Below are positions 49,350 to 59,899 of a stretch of 64,000 nt of DNA, piece by piece. Source of the DNA: Pterois miles. Its lineage: Eukaryota; Chordata; Actinopteri; Perciformes; Scorpaenidae. The notes under the pieces were generated by a model. It searched no databases and had not been told where the DNA came from. It worked only from the letters and a program-made list of their open reading frames with translations. The position numbers were made by a program, and so were the translations under genes. The DNA is taken from contig CAMQGK010000001.1 of NCBI GenBank assembly GCA_947000775.1, forward strand, positions 6,072,001-6,136,000. Direction: 5' to 3'. The stretch's first letter is position 1. Each line of letters starts with the position of its first letter.

Positions 49350-49672
49350 GGGGCGGCAGTAGCTCAGTCTGTAGGGAGTTGGCTTGGGAACCGGAGGGTC
49401 ACCGGTTCAAGTCTCAACATGGACCAAGAACTGAGTGTGAACTGGTAGCTGGGGAGGTGCCAGTTTACCTCTTGGGCACTGCCGAGGTGCCCCTGAGCAA
49501 GGCACCAAACCCCCAACTGCTTGGGGCGCTTGTCAGGAGCAGCCCCCTCACTCTGACATCTCTCCATTGTTGCATGTATATGGGTCCTGTATGTGCATGT
49601 GTGTTAACAACAGAGTGTAAATTGAATTTCCCCTAGTGGGACTAATAAAGGTTGATCTTCTTCTTCTTCTTG
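49350..49672 (+). mobile_element. tRNA-derived SINE with LINE-type tail
   Basis: Starts GGGGCGGCAGTAGCTCAGTC (A box TAGCTCAGTCTG). The B box GGTTCAAGTCTC is at 49404-49415. The body has CTGAGCAAGGCACCAAACCC. The tail AATTTCCCCTAGTGGGACTA ends in AATAAAG and (CTT)n. A single open frame through it has no meaning. The tail matches those at 35175, 52740 and 62050, suggesting the same partner LINE. Confidence 0.9.
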
Positions 49673-49674
49673 TT

Positions 49675-50405
49675 TTTGCATCCAGAGGAGTCGCCCCCTG
49701 CTGGCTATAAGACAAAAGGCAGGTTTAAGGCTCTTCAGCAATGGCTTCACTTCTCAGACCTGGACACTGGCTGAAGATACACTACAAAGTCCTATAAAGC
49801 TGTAATGCTGCAAATTCAGATGATAATTTTTTGTAATTTAATAACTGAGTGAGACCTTTCAACACTGTTTTGATTATCTAATGCTTGCCTGTTCGTTGCA
49901 TGCTACAGATTACAAAGCCAAAGGCAAATCTGTGGCAAATTAGTGAAATTGGGATTTACAAAAAAATGGTAATGACATTTTCTTTGTCCAACAGAGTATA
50001 CAGTATATGCATGACTGATTTCAATAGCATTTAATAGACTTTAGGGCCTCAAGACTTCCAGGAACTCCCACAACAGTAAATTTAAAAATTTTCCTTTTCT
50101 ACCTTCTACCAGCCACAACTTTGTTTTTTTTCACCTGTTGAGCATCAGAGGTTCACAGCTGTGCTGCAATCTGCTCATTTAATCTACTTCATATTTCAGA
50201 GAGGAATAATCTGCAGCGATACATGTGAGACAAACCAACATGTGTCTGATTCATGTAATAAAACACAGTACTGAAATAAAGAAAAGACTGCAGAGGGCAG
50301 CCTCATTGAACAGTGCATTGTTAAACTTCGGGATGTTTCAGATAGCAGTCGTTCCTTCAGCCAACAGGACCAGTGTTCTCCCTCGAGACCTCAATAAACA
50401 CAACT
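49675..50405. other. Intron 2, family C-like remnant at the left
   Basis: 49685-49780 (GAGTCGCCCCCTGCTGGC, ATGGCTTCACTTCTCAGACC) resembles families B/C. The rest is not recognised. Confidence 0.4.
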
Positions 50406-50410
50406 CAATG

Positions 50411-50423
50411 GTTGCCAAGCAAC
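50411..50423. promoter_or_regulatory. Perfect RFX X-box motif
   Basis: GTTGCCAAGCAAC fits GTNRCC(N0-3)RGYAAC with one spacer base. It is in intron 2 of trmt61a in a GC-richer stretch, 50330-50450. Function is inferred only from the motif. Confidence 0.4.
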
Positions 50424-50429
50424 CAGGGC

Positions 50430-51645
50430 GAACACACAGGGAGGGGTCGGGTTGATGATTATACAAGGGCGTCTCAGACATTATTAATAGCCACGAACAT
50501 CAACCGTACGTCCACCACGAGCATCCATACACGTGTGAAACTATGATTCCTTATCGGGTTGTTGAGTGTTTGAGTTCTGGGGACATGTTTGCTTTACGGT
50601 TGCATAATAAGAGTCTTAGAGCGAGCAGTGAGGGAGGGTTAGTCAGGATCCAGGGTCCTTTTCTAAGAGACCAGGACAGGCTGCAGGCCAAAACACTGGA
50701 AGATTTGCAACTCTCATTCTGTCAACCGCAACGAGCCAGCTTTCTGCAGCTTTTCTCTGCCGATCTGGAGTCAGTATGTGCAGAAAAATTCCCAACAAGG
50801 TGATGAATTTGGGCTGTGGGCGATACGTTGCGCCTGCTGTCGGTTCCACTCTGCTAAAACAAGCTTCCTATCAGGTGGGGCTTTTGTTAACCTTTAGTGC
50901 TGAAGTGTTTTTTGGGGTGAAATGGCACTCAGCTTGCCCCAGTCTCTCTGGAGAAAACATCCAGCCTGAGCAGTGGGAAGTAAGTCAAGCCTTTCCTTAT
51001 GGAGCCACAGCCACCAGCCCTCTCTCCCTGCAGCATAACCCTGTATGGTCATAGGACTGCTTCTACAATGGCTGCACTCTATTTATCTGTATCTGTGGTG
51101 TGTGCATGAGGGTCAACAGCTCATGAAAGGAATATGTAGCAGTGGCACCATAAAAGGGATTCAGAGAGGAGGAGGAGGCAGCATTCCTCTTCATACTGGG
51201 GCTTTCTTTTTAAAATCATGCTGCATTAATGTGTTCACTGATGCTGGGCATCTTAACTCACTTTTTGCCAGTTCACTGGATAAACTGAATTGAATAAAAA
51301 AGATCTGTTGGCAGCGTATGATATTATGATTTAAACCACTGTGGCAGGTGTTTTCCGTCTGATTAAAACTAAAACACTCACAAACAATGCTGTCATAACA
51401 AACGCATTATTGCAATACTGTGCTGTTGACCAGTCAACCGCAAGTGATGGAAAGCAACCGCCACAACCACATTGTTCACATTTTTTCTATTGTGAATTCT
51501 TTGCAATGGGAGTGCCAGGTGCTTACGCTACGCTTTGCAATTTAGTTGATTTACTCTTGTATAGTTTTACTTCCTTTCTTATTTTAAAGATTTTGTGTGT
51601 GGGAAAAGGTGTACGCACTATGCATCGCTTATACATGTGGCCTAT
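50430..51645. other. Intron 2, no recognised feature
   Basis: Several open frames of 70-110 codons occur (50543-51054, 51341-51673), but none shows domain homology or consistent splice sites. Confidence 0.45.
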
Positions 51646-51649
51646 GGAT

Positions 51650-52305
51650 GGTTATTTTGAAAAACGTTCTTAACCTTTAACTGACCCTCGTTAACCAAAT
51701 ATTAACCGTTAACGGACTAGATTAGCGTCTTGCATGCAGCTGCAGTATATGAGCACAACAGACAACTGAGCCAACAGTGGTGCGTTCACTGTCTCCAGTT
51801 CACCATCAGGAGAGTTACTGTAGCAGCCACACTGTCTGCGTTCACTGTCTCCAGTTCACCATCAGGAGAGTTACTGTAGCAGCCATGGTGCTGCGTTCAC
51901 TGTCTCCAGTTCACCGTCAGGAGAGTTACTGTAGCAGCCACGGTGCTGCGTTCACTGTCTCCAGTTCACCGTCAGGAGAGTTACTGTAGCAGCCACACTG
52001 CTGCGTTCACTGTCTCCAGTTCACCGTCAGGAGAGTTACTGTAGCAGCCACGGTGCTGCGTTCACTGTCTCCAGTTCACTGTCAGGAGAGTTACTGTAGC
52101 AGCCACGGTGCTGCGTTCACTGTCTCCAGTTCACAGTCCAGGAACATTAGCAGCCACAGCCTCTTCAGCTGAAAGCCCAGAGCCAACTTATCTGCACCGG
52201 TTGGACCACCTTTTCTCCTTAAAGTGACAAGCTGCTCTTTTGCATTTTTCTCTGCATTTAAATAACTTATTCCTTTTAAACGTTTAAACTATGCCGTTTA
52301 ATTTT
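51650..52305 (+). mobile_element. Minisatellite-bearing element, copy 1
   Basis: The left flank (words TTATTTTGAAAAACGTTCTT, CTGCAGTATATGAGCACAAC) and right flank (CAGAGCCAACTTATCTGCAC, ACCTTTTCTCCTTAAAGTGA) of the 55-bp array match the corresponding flanks of the larger copy at 58533-59891. The terminal inverted repeats are decayed in this copy. Confidence 0.7.
51776..52137 (+). repeat. 55-bp minisatellite, ~6.5 units
   Basis: The word GCGTTCACTGTCTCCAGTTC starts near 51782, 51839, 51893, 51948, 52003, 52058 and 52113, a period of 55 bp with a 2-base insertion in the first unit. Confidence 0.95.
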
Positions 52306-52309
52306 TTAT

Positions 52310-52720
52310 TTGCCGCTACATGTTCCACCTGTATCATATGAACCATGACTTTACTACTAACCACCTCAGTGACCTGCCAACCTGCCCAGACATGCTGCTG
52401 CTGGTCGTCACAGAAACCTCAACATGAGTTAATTCTGTGACCAGGAACAAACAGTAAAAAAACACACACAAGGACAAAGTTAATGAGAGCTGTGTCGGCT
52501 CGGATCGATGGTCGTTGTTTGAGCGCAGGGCGAGGTGTCGCAGCCGGGGGGAATAAATTCACTGAGCTGGTATTTTTAAAATGTGCTCAGTCACAGTCAT
52601 GTTCCTGCTGTGTCAGGACGAGTCACAGAGGCGTCAACATCAGCTGATGGCGAATGTTCCTCGCCACATATAGACACACATTTTAATATTATCTTTTTTC
52701 TTTTTACTTTTTACACATCA
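52310..52720. other. Intron 2, no recognised feature
   Basis: Nothing recognised; short CpG-containing segment at 52490-52550. Confidence 0.45.
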
Positions 52721-52724
52721 GAAT

Positions 52725-53115
52725 CAAAAACACTTTATTGATCCCTTGGGAAAACTGGGGCATTTCATTCGCTCTTGTATAAACATAAAGAAATGTAAGA
52801 AAATACCAATCATTTTTGTACATAACGCTACAATATATGTAAAAATAAGAAAAGGAGAATATAAGAAATATGTACAAATATTTGCATTAAGACGTGCAAT
52901 ATAAACAAATAACCACAGTGCAAATCAGTAAATACAACATGCTGAGAAGTGAGATGTGTTAAATGTGAATGCCAGCATGCTATAAATAAGAAATGAAGAT
53001 GAATATTTCTTGAATGTCCCATACAAATGCAGCATTAATGACAGTATATCACAGTTTGAAGTATTAATGACAGTATCGCACGGTTAATTATTGCATTCTT
53101 ATTGTAAAGTTAAGT
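52725..53115 (-). mobile_element. Retroposon with LINE-type tail
   Basis: Left end AAAACACTTTATTGATCCCT, then TGGGAAAACTGGGGCATTTC, is the complement of the shared AATAAAG tail. The body holds ACAAATATTTGCATTAAGAC, also found reversed at 34756-34930. The right part has a 25-bp duplication of TTAATGACAGTATATCACAG. Confidence 0.65.
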
Positions 53116-53437
53116 CAGTATTGAGTCAGACTGTGTGACAGTTACAGGGAGGTGTTTGCTTAAGATGATTTTGATTTTTTTCAGATTCAAACTCTGGGCT
53201 GTTGCAGAAAGGACCAACATGTCAGCAGTGAGACTGCTGCATGTCCCACGCTTGTGTCATCCATACCATCAGCATTTCTGCTGCTGCTCTTTCTACACTG
53301 AGTTTGCCTTTCATAAAGGCCATTTCATTTCATTATAAATGTCATTTATATTTCATGCACCCGTTTTTAAAAACAGACACCCAGTAAAAAGAGGCTAACA
53401 GTGGGAGCTTAACAGGCTCCATAGGTTTGAGTCTTAC

Positions 53438-53704
53438 CTTGTTTCTTCAGGGCAGCCTTGGCGTGTGTCACTGCCTCCCAGGGGCTGGGGATATCCAGGA
53501 AGACGGCGTCCGCCACCCCGGTCACCCCGAAACCATCCTTGCACACGTCCTGGTTCCTGACGGTGACCAGGTGATCCACGCGGTGCTCCCTGAACTCCTC
53601 TGCCGCCTTCTCCGCCCGCTGCTGGTGGAACTCCACTGTGTGCAGGTGACCTGTGGGGGCGATGGTGCGCAGGATGGCGTGGGAGAGGGAGCCGCTACCG
53701 GTCC
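53438..53704 (-). CDS. trmt61a: tRNA m1A58 methyltransferase catalytic subunit, exon 2
   Basis: Middle coding exon, residues 111-199 plus one base. The acceptor reads TTGCAG and the donor G|GTAAGA on the minus strand; both phases match the neighbouring exons. The exon starts in the S-adenosylmethionine-binding loop: with exon 1 it gives ESGTGSGSLSHA, the family's glycine-rich motif I, residues 109-120. Glu-135 (HTVEFHQQRA) ends strand 2 and should contact the cofactor ribose. Asp-163 (NQDV) sits by the adenine, and LDIPSPWEAV at 180-189 contains Asp-181, the catalytic acid position of the human enzyme. All key residues are intact. Confidence 0.97.
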
Positions 53705-53734
53705 CTGCAACACAGACGCCAGCGGGGAGGATGA

Positions 53735-54045
53735 GAATAGACCATAAAGCAGGAGATGCTTTAGGGCGTGGCTATCTTGTGATTGACAGGTCGTTACCAT
53801 GGCCTTGTCCAGTCTGGGAGTTTCACAGACCCTTTCACAGTGTATTTTCAGGCCATGAGTGTTAGTTATAACTCTTTGGTCACCTAACAATGTCTTATTC
53901 AGCATTCAGTTGTATTTAGCTCCACCCTTTCATCACTTCTGGTTGCAAACAACCAAGATGGCGTTGGTAAAAATGCTGAACTTGAGGTTTCAAAACAGCA
54001 GTCCACAAACTAATGGGTGATGTCACGGTGACAGTTCATATATGC
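53735..54045 (-). mobile_element. Family B repeat, just upstream of exon 2
   Basis: Lies in intron 1, 30 bp from the exon 2 acceptor. Shares CATAAAGCAGGAGATGCTTT, GTGATTGACAGGTCGTTACC and AATGGGTGATGTCACGGTGA with the copy at 28275-28555. Confidence 0.75.
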
Positions 54046-54049
54046 CATG

Positions 54050-56355
54050 TACACGCCCAAAGCCAAAAATATACATGACCTAGTTCTCGAGCTGCTGCAA
54101 GATTTCATTTGAACACATTTGAGATAATACAGCACTATCCAGTGAATGGTTGGTACGAGCATGAAGAACCAGGACAGACAAAGCAACAGCGACACATGAT
54201 TTTGGGATCTTTTTTGGACGTCATGTTGCGTGTAGAATAAACAGTTTGGACTCTTGGTTTTTGCTCACATCATTATCAGGTCTCAAAACCAGATAAAGAA
54301 AAAAGGTCCAATGCTACTGTGCTGTATAATCTCAGAGAAACCTCAATCCTGTGTCTTGTTATGTCTCTGAAATGACGTTAGGAGCTTCCCGCTGCTCTGA
54401 GACAGTCTACACAAAGAGCTCACAGCTGCTACTACAACACACACTGACTGGTTCTCTCTCCACTCGGCGATAATAGGTGGATGCTACATGTCTGAGAGTA
54501 CCCTCTTTGCCCTGCGGCGTTCTGGTTGGTCCTGCTGCTAATGTGCAGTGTGCTGAAGAGCGATGTGTGATTTTACATGAAGTGAAATAACACCAGTCAT
54601 GTCACTTGCCGTTACAGTAAGATGGGGGGGGGGGGTTGATGAAGCATTGAGAGCACAGCTAGACGCCAGCAGATCCTCCATCATCCTCCACCCCCTCCCT
54701 CTTCTTCTTCTCCTAACATTACGTCACCGCCGCCTTTGTTCTCGTGGCGACAAAGAGGGCAATGTTTACCCCACAGCAGCACTTCGACTTGCTAAAACCT
54801 GACACTGCTGAGCCGGATGGAAACAACAGTACTAGGGGAAACTGTGGATGAATGTAGTAAACCGAAGGAATGAGGAAACACAAATGTAAATATGCAGATA
54901 AAAACAACAACAGCTGTGTGTGATAAAACCACAGCAGCAGAGACAGAGAGGTAGTAACTAAGTTTAGGATTACTTCATTAATGATAAACACATCTACTTT
55001 ATCATCATGGGTGAAGGACTAACTGTGCTGATTGTTCTAACTGACTTTGTGTAAATTTACATGCAGTGACTATGTGTGCATGATGATGTTTTGTTGACAC
55101 TGTTTTAATGAGGTGGAAAAAGAGAGCAGTTGGTTAAATAGTTTAAATGATTAGCAAATAGCTGTTGATTAATTTGTTTTAGCACTAATCAACTTCTGCA
55201 GCAATTTACGCAGCGTTTCATCTGTATGTGGCACTACAGTGACGTGGCCTTATCACGCAACACAACTACACCATAAACGACAGCCTCTTTTTGTTATACT
55301 GTTATACAGACTGAACACGCCGCTCCTCATCTGTACAGCAGCGTTTACTGTTGAGAGGAAATGGCGGCCCGTCTCCAGCCGAGTGCCGTCTGAGTGATGG
55401 TCGAGCCTGGAGCTCAAACGGCGTCTGAACTCGAGCCGCATTAAACAGACGATCAATCAGCACAGAACCTGACTTCAGACCTCAGGCCTCATGCCAGCGT
55501 GCTGACGGGTCCATTTTCTGTCCAAGTGCATCACCACCAGAAATACAGTCAACGTCAGCAGTTTTGTGTCAAATCATGTCAGAAATGTATAAATACAAAA
55601 TGAAATGTGATTATAGAGCACAAATATTTAACCTTTGTTCTAAAATCTGTATTTTCATTCATCAGGAGAGTACACAATGTGCATTTTCTGGGAAAGGACA
55701 AATTCAATAAAAAGGATCTGTTGTCTGTCGTTGGAGACAAATTATTAAACTGAGCACATGAGACAGTCATAAAGTCAAACTCTCCTCTTAACCAGGACTG
55801 CTTATATTCTGTTTGCACACACAGCCTGAAGTAACGCTTACTGCAGGTTAAACACACCAAAAACACATTACTCATTACTGCTTCTATATGAGCCAAAACC
55901 AGATTACATTACAATGTGATTTGACTTATTATGAGAAGATGTAATAACAACATGCCTGCTGTGTGGAGACATTTTACACTAAAAAAGGAGGAAAATGGCA
56001 CAAAAGTTATGCAAGAAGTATAATTATAAGGACCCCGAGGAAGCAGCCAAGAACACAAGTGATGGAAACTAAAGACAAAAATTGCTCTGAGCAACGATGA
56101 AGCATGAAACATAGCAAACAAGAAAATCGGGACAAACTCTTTCCGAGGTTAAAAATGTGATGTTTGACAGTCTGAGCATCTGTCGAGTCATGTTGTTGTG
56201 ACTCAATGTTGAATATTTGGCTTTTTCTGCAAAATGCCTGTAGATCTTGACCAAGTGCATATTTATGATTTATTAACAGCTTTGTAGCTTTTAAAAGAGG
56301 AAATAATTCTGCACTCGTGCTAACAGGACTATGAGGCTGCATGTATATACTTAGT
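54050..56355. other. trmt61a intron 1, no recognised feature
   Basis: No gene recognised. A G run lies at 54625-54637 and a CpG-containing patch at 55310-55445. Overlapping open frames at 55579-56342 have AT-rich, non-domain composition. Confidence 0.45.
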
Positions 56356-56359
56356 GCTT

Positions 56360-56765
56360 TGAGCTAAATACTAACATCAGCAATGACAATAAGCTAAATG
56401 CGAACATTAGCAATGATGATGAGCTAAATGTTAAAAGCTATGACAATGAGCTAAATGCTAACATCAGCAATGACAATGAGCAAAATGCTAAAAACAATGA
56501 CAATGAGCTCAATACTAAGATCAGCACTGACAATGAGCTACATGCTAAAAGCAACAACAATGAGCTAAATGCTAACATCAGCAACGACAATAAGCTAAAC
56601 GCTAAAAGCATGGTAAAAGCAATGGCAATGAGCGAGTTGCTAACATCAGCAATGACAGTGAGCTAAATGCTAAAAGCAATGACGATCAGCTAGATGCTCA
56701 AGACAATGACAATGAGCTAAGAATGTTTACCATGTTCACCAATGCTAACATTTCCTAACGAGCAT
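56360..56765. repeat. Minisatellite, 27- and 30-bp units
   Basis: About 13 copies of AGCTAAATGCTAACATCAGC or AGCTAAATGCTAAAAGC followed by AATGACAATG. The two unit lengths alternate irregularly. The seed word is the same as the end of family F repeats (37800-37830). Confidence 0.85.
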
Positions 56766-56829
56766 TAAACACAAAGTCATACATTTTGCAGATATTTGGT
56801 CATAAACCCCAAAAATGTATTGATGATAA

Positions 56830-57660
56830 AATGGAGGTGATGAAACTGTATGTGAATTGAAAAATGGAGCCATAAAATGGATGTGAAATGAAAAATGGAG
56901 TGATAAATTATCAACTGATTTGATTAATTTAATGATGATTTGACTAAAACTGACATGACGTGATGAAAACAGAGCCATGTTTCATCATCTTCCCGATCTC
57001 AAATTCATTAGGCGTCGACGTTTTGGGCCTAATTAACAAAAATTGCATGTTGTAAAATGGGAGTCAAATTAATTGACAAATTATCCCTCATTTTTTTCAA
57101 TTCACATACATTTTCATCACTTTCATTATTACCATATTTTTCGCACTATAAGGCGCACTTAAAAAAACGGCCAACTGTTTAACTCAGACACTGATGATGA
57201 AGGATTTGATGGATTTGTGGACGAGGAATGAACTGAAAAGTGAGTGTATTGTTTTGTATGTCATGTGTTACAACTGAAAAATGTTGAGAGTTATTGAAAT
57301 TATTGAGTTATTAAATGAATTGAATAAAGCTTGACTTATCTGACCGTTGTGTTTTTTAATGCGCCTTATAATCCGGTGCGCCTTATAGTGTGAAAAATAA
57401 TTGTCATAAAATTATTATAAGACTATTCATCACTTTAGTTATTTTTGGCATCTTCCACCCTTGAGGCCACTTTCCTTAAATAATAAATGACAATTTTGTG
57501 TTGTGAATGATGCATAATGAATGTAAGATAGTGAAAATGGCTGTTGTCGTCATATCACGGCTGTTTTAGTCAAATAAGCTTTAATCAAATCAGTTGATAA
57601 TTTATCACACCATTTTTCATTTCACACATTCATTTTTGCAGCTCCATTTTCAGGTCACAT
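56830..57660. mobile_element. Foldback element with a nested pogo-like MITE
   Basis: The left arm, 56858-56934 (GTGATAAATTATCAACTGAT), is the reverse complement of the right arm at 57580-57652. A further shorter inverted pair joins 56830-56862 and 57097-57128 (TTCACATACATTTTCATCAC). Between the arms sits the unrelated TIR element at 57131-57406. Confidence 0.75.
57131..57406. mobile_element. Small TA-flanked MITE with pogo-like ends
   Basis: The left end TATTTTTCGCACTATAAGGC plus GCAC and the right end GTGCGCCTTATAGTGTGAAA plus AATA form about 24-bp inverted repeats, flanked by TA. The interior still encodes a remnant, SDTDDEGFDGFVDEE then stop (57186-57231), which looks like an acidic transposase C-terminus. 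The element appears to be an internally deleted derivative. Assignment to the pogo or another Tc1/mariner group is from recognition of the ends. Confidence 0.75.
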
Positions 57661-57664
57661 GTTT

Positions 57665-58530
57665 TCAGGAAATACAGAGCTGTTATCCAACAATGTGTAC
57701 TTCAGCGTTTCATGAAGAGGAAATGCAACTCAGTTTGACCCCGTAGATGTGCGTCAACGTGCGACTTGGTGGCCACATTAACCACCAGCTCTTTACTGAG
57801 GATAGAAACACACTGACATCTCCTGTCACTGTCTATATTTCTACAGGTTGCTGTAGCGATAACGAAGAGCGGACTGTTACAGAAATGATGAATTGCTCTT
57901 CAATGAGAGTTTCGCTATGATGCAAATGGTCAAGGCAACCCGTGACTCATATCAGCGTTTCTAATCTGTGCACAGAACAAGACGTCAAGTCAGTGGGCAG
58001 CTACTGTACAAGACGAAGAAGAGGAGGATGATGATGATGGGGGAGGGGGCTGTTGAACTAAAGGTCATCTCTGCTTTCTGTTCTCTCGTGCTATCAGATA
58101 CTGTCATGGTGGTTTCCTGGATGAGAAGCAAGAACCAGACCAGAAGTCAAAGAATATAACTTCCCAGCAGGCAGAAAGTGAAAGTAAGAGAGTAAAGTCA
58201 TCCAATCATTAACCCACTTCTGTCTGTGCAGAGTTCAATAAAGCCCATAAATGTTGAAGGATTTTTTTATGTCTTTTTCAAGGCTGATTATACAGAAATT
58301 GAGAAATATTTCTGTATTTAAAGTACAGGAAGAACCAAGAATACCAAGAATCACACAAATCTTGTGTATATCAAAGGAGTTAATTCATGTCAATTTATTT
58401 ATTTCTTCAGGGTTTGAACAAATTCTGTTAAGGTCAGTTTTTCACTCCAGTATATCAGCAGTGGATCAGACATCTGATTCAATACTGGTCCTATAAACTG
58501 GCAAAATTATCCCCCTTATTATCCTTGTTA
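57665..58530. other. Intron 1, no recognised feature
   Basis: Nothing recognised. Confidence 0.45.
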
Positions 58531-58532
58531 GT

Positions 58533-59891
58533 GGGGATGCTAATTTTGAAAAAAATTTTTAACTGATAACCGACCTTCATTAACAGATTATTAACTGTTA
58601 ACCAATAAAATTTGTGGCTCGCATGCAGCGGTGCACCAGCTGCAGTATATGAGAATAACAGGCAACTGAGTCAACAGTTCATCATCAGGAGAGTTACTGT
58701 AGCAGCCACGGTGCTGCGTTCACTGTCTCCAGTTCACCATCAGGAGAGTTACTGTAGCAGCCACGGTGCTGCGTTCACTGTCTCCAGTTCACCGTCAGGA
58801 GAGTTACTGTAGCAGCCACAGTGCTGCATTCACTGTCTCCAGTTCACCGTCAGGAGAGTTACTGTAGCAGCCACGGTGCTGCATTCACTGTCTCCAGTTC
58901 ACCGTCAGGAGAGTTACTGTAGCAGCCACGGTGCTGTGTTCACTGTCTCCAGTTCACCGTCAGGAGAGTTACTGTAGCAGCCACGGTGCTGTGTTCACTG
59001 TCTCCAGTTCACCGTCAGGAGAGTTACTGTTGCAGCCACGGTGCTGTGTTCACTGTCTCCAGTTCACCGTCAGGAGAGTTACTGTTGCAGCCACGGTGCT
59101 GTATTCACTGTCTCCAGTTCACCGTCAGGAGAGTTACTGTTGCAGCCACGGTGCTGTGTTCACCGTCTCCAGTTCACCGTCAGGAGAGTTACTGTTGCAG
59201 CCACGGTGCTGTATTCACTGTCTCCAGTTCGCCATCAGGAGTGTTATTGTAGCAGCCACGGTGCTGTGTTCACTGTCTCCAGTTCACCGTCAGGAGAGTT
59301 ACTGTGGCAGCCACGGTGCTGTGTTTACTGTCTCCAGTTCACCGTCAGGAGAGTTACTGTTGCAGCCACGGTGCTGTGTTCACTGTCTCCAGCTCACCGT
59401 CATGAGTGTTATTGTGGCAGCCAGATTTAGTTTAGCTTAGCAGGTTGTCAACTGTGTGTCTGTCTGAATTAACAGTATCGATTGTCTGACAAACACTGTG
59501 TGTTAGCAGCTGCTAGCGTTGCCGGTGGCTTCATGTCCGCTGTAGCGTAACCTCAGCGAGTTTTTGACAGACTGTATGTGTGTAACAGCGGTGAGTGTGG
59601 GTTTGTTGGTGGCGTTATAGCGGTGAACGTAGCTGTAGCAGACAGTGTGTGTTCAGTTTATTTGTTGGTGAATAAATGCTACGAGGCTACAAGCTACAAC
59701 TCCTCAGCTGGAAGTCCAGAGCCAACTTCCTGTATCTGCACTGGCTCTCTCTGAAGGTGGACCAGCTTTTCTCCTTGAAGTGATGAGCCACTTTTCGCTT
59801 TTCAGCTTTTTATTTAATTATTGACCTTTCTTTTAATGCTTTAACTGATAGTGTTAATCGGTTAGACAGTTAATTATTAACATCCCTAGTT
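58533..59891. mobile_element. Minisatellite-bearing TIR element, copy 2
   Basis: The left end TAGTGGGGATGCTAATTTTG and the right end, whose complement reads CTAGGGATGTTAATAATTAA, form imperfect terminal inverted repeats of hAT-like type; subterminal words TTAACTGATAAC and TTAACTGATAGTG follow. The eight outside bases ATCCTTGT and GTTCCTGT agree at five positions, so a target duplication is only suggestive. About 750 bp of the interior is a 55-bp tandem array and the rest is unique sequence shared with 51650-52305. No transposase is present. Confidence 0.65.
58676..59425 (+). repeat. 55-bp minisatellite, ~13.5 units
   Basis: The core GTTCACTGTCTCCAGTTCAC recurs every 55 bp from 58718 to 59380. 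Left units carry GTAGCAGCC and right units GTTGCAGCC, so variants are ordered along the array. Because 55 is not a multiple of 3 and no frame of the unit contains a stop, all three plus frames stay open for long distances (up to 169 codons). Confidence 0.97.
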
Positions 59892-59899
59892 CCTGTACC

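Noticed and set aside
50225..51054. Several consecutive 70-90-codon plus frames as a hidden gene or retroelement
   Set aside because: No reverse transcriptase, integrase or other domain words seen; frames are not joined by convincing splice sites.
53522..53905. 127-codon minus-strand frame overlapping trmt61a exon 2
   Set aside because: A shadow frame; the conserved methyltransferase residues are in the frame of 53438-53704.
58931..59440. 169-codon open frame with repeated VFTVSSSPSGELL-type peptide
   Set aside because: It is the translation of a 55-bp minisatellite that lacks stops in every plus frame; no splice or start context and it lies in an intron of trmt61a on the other strand.
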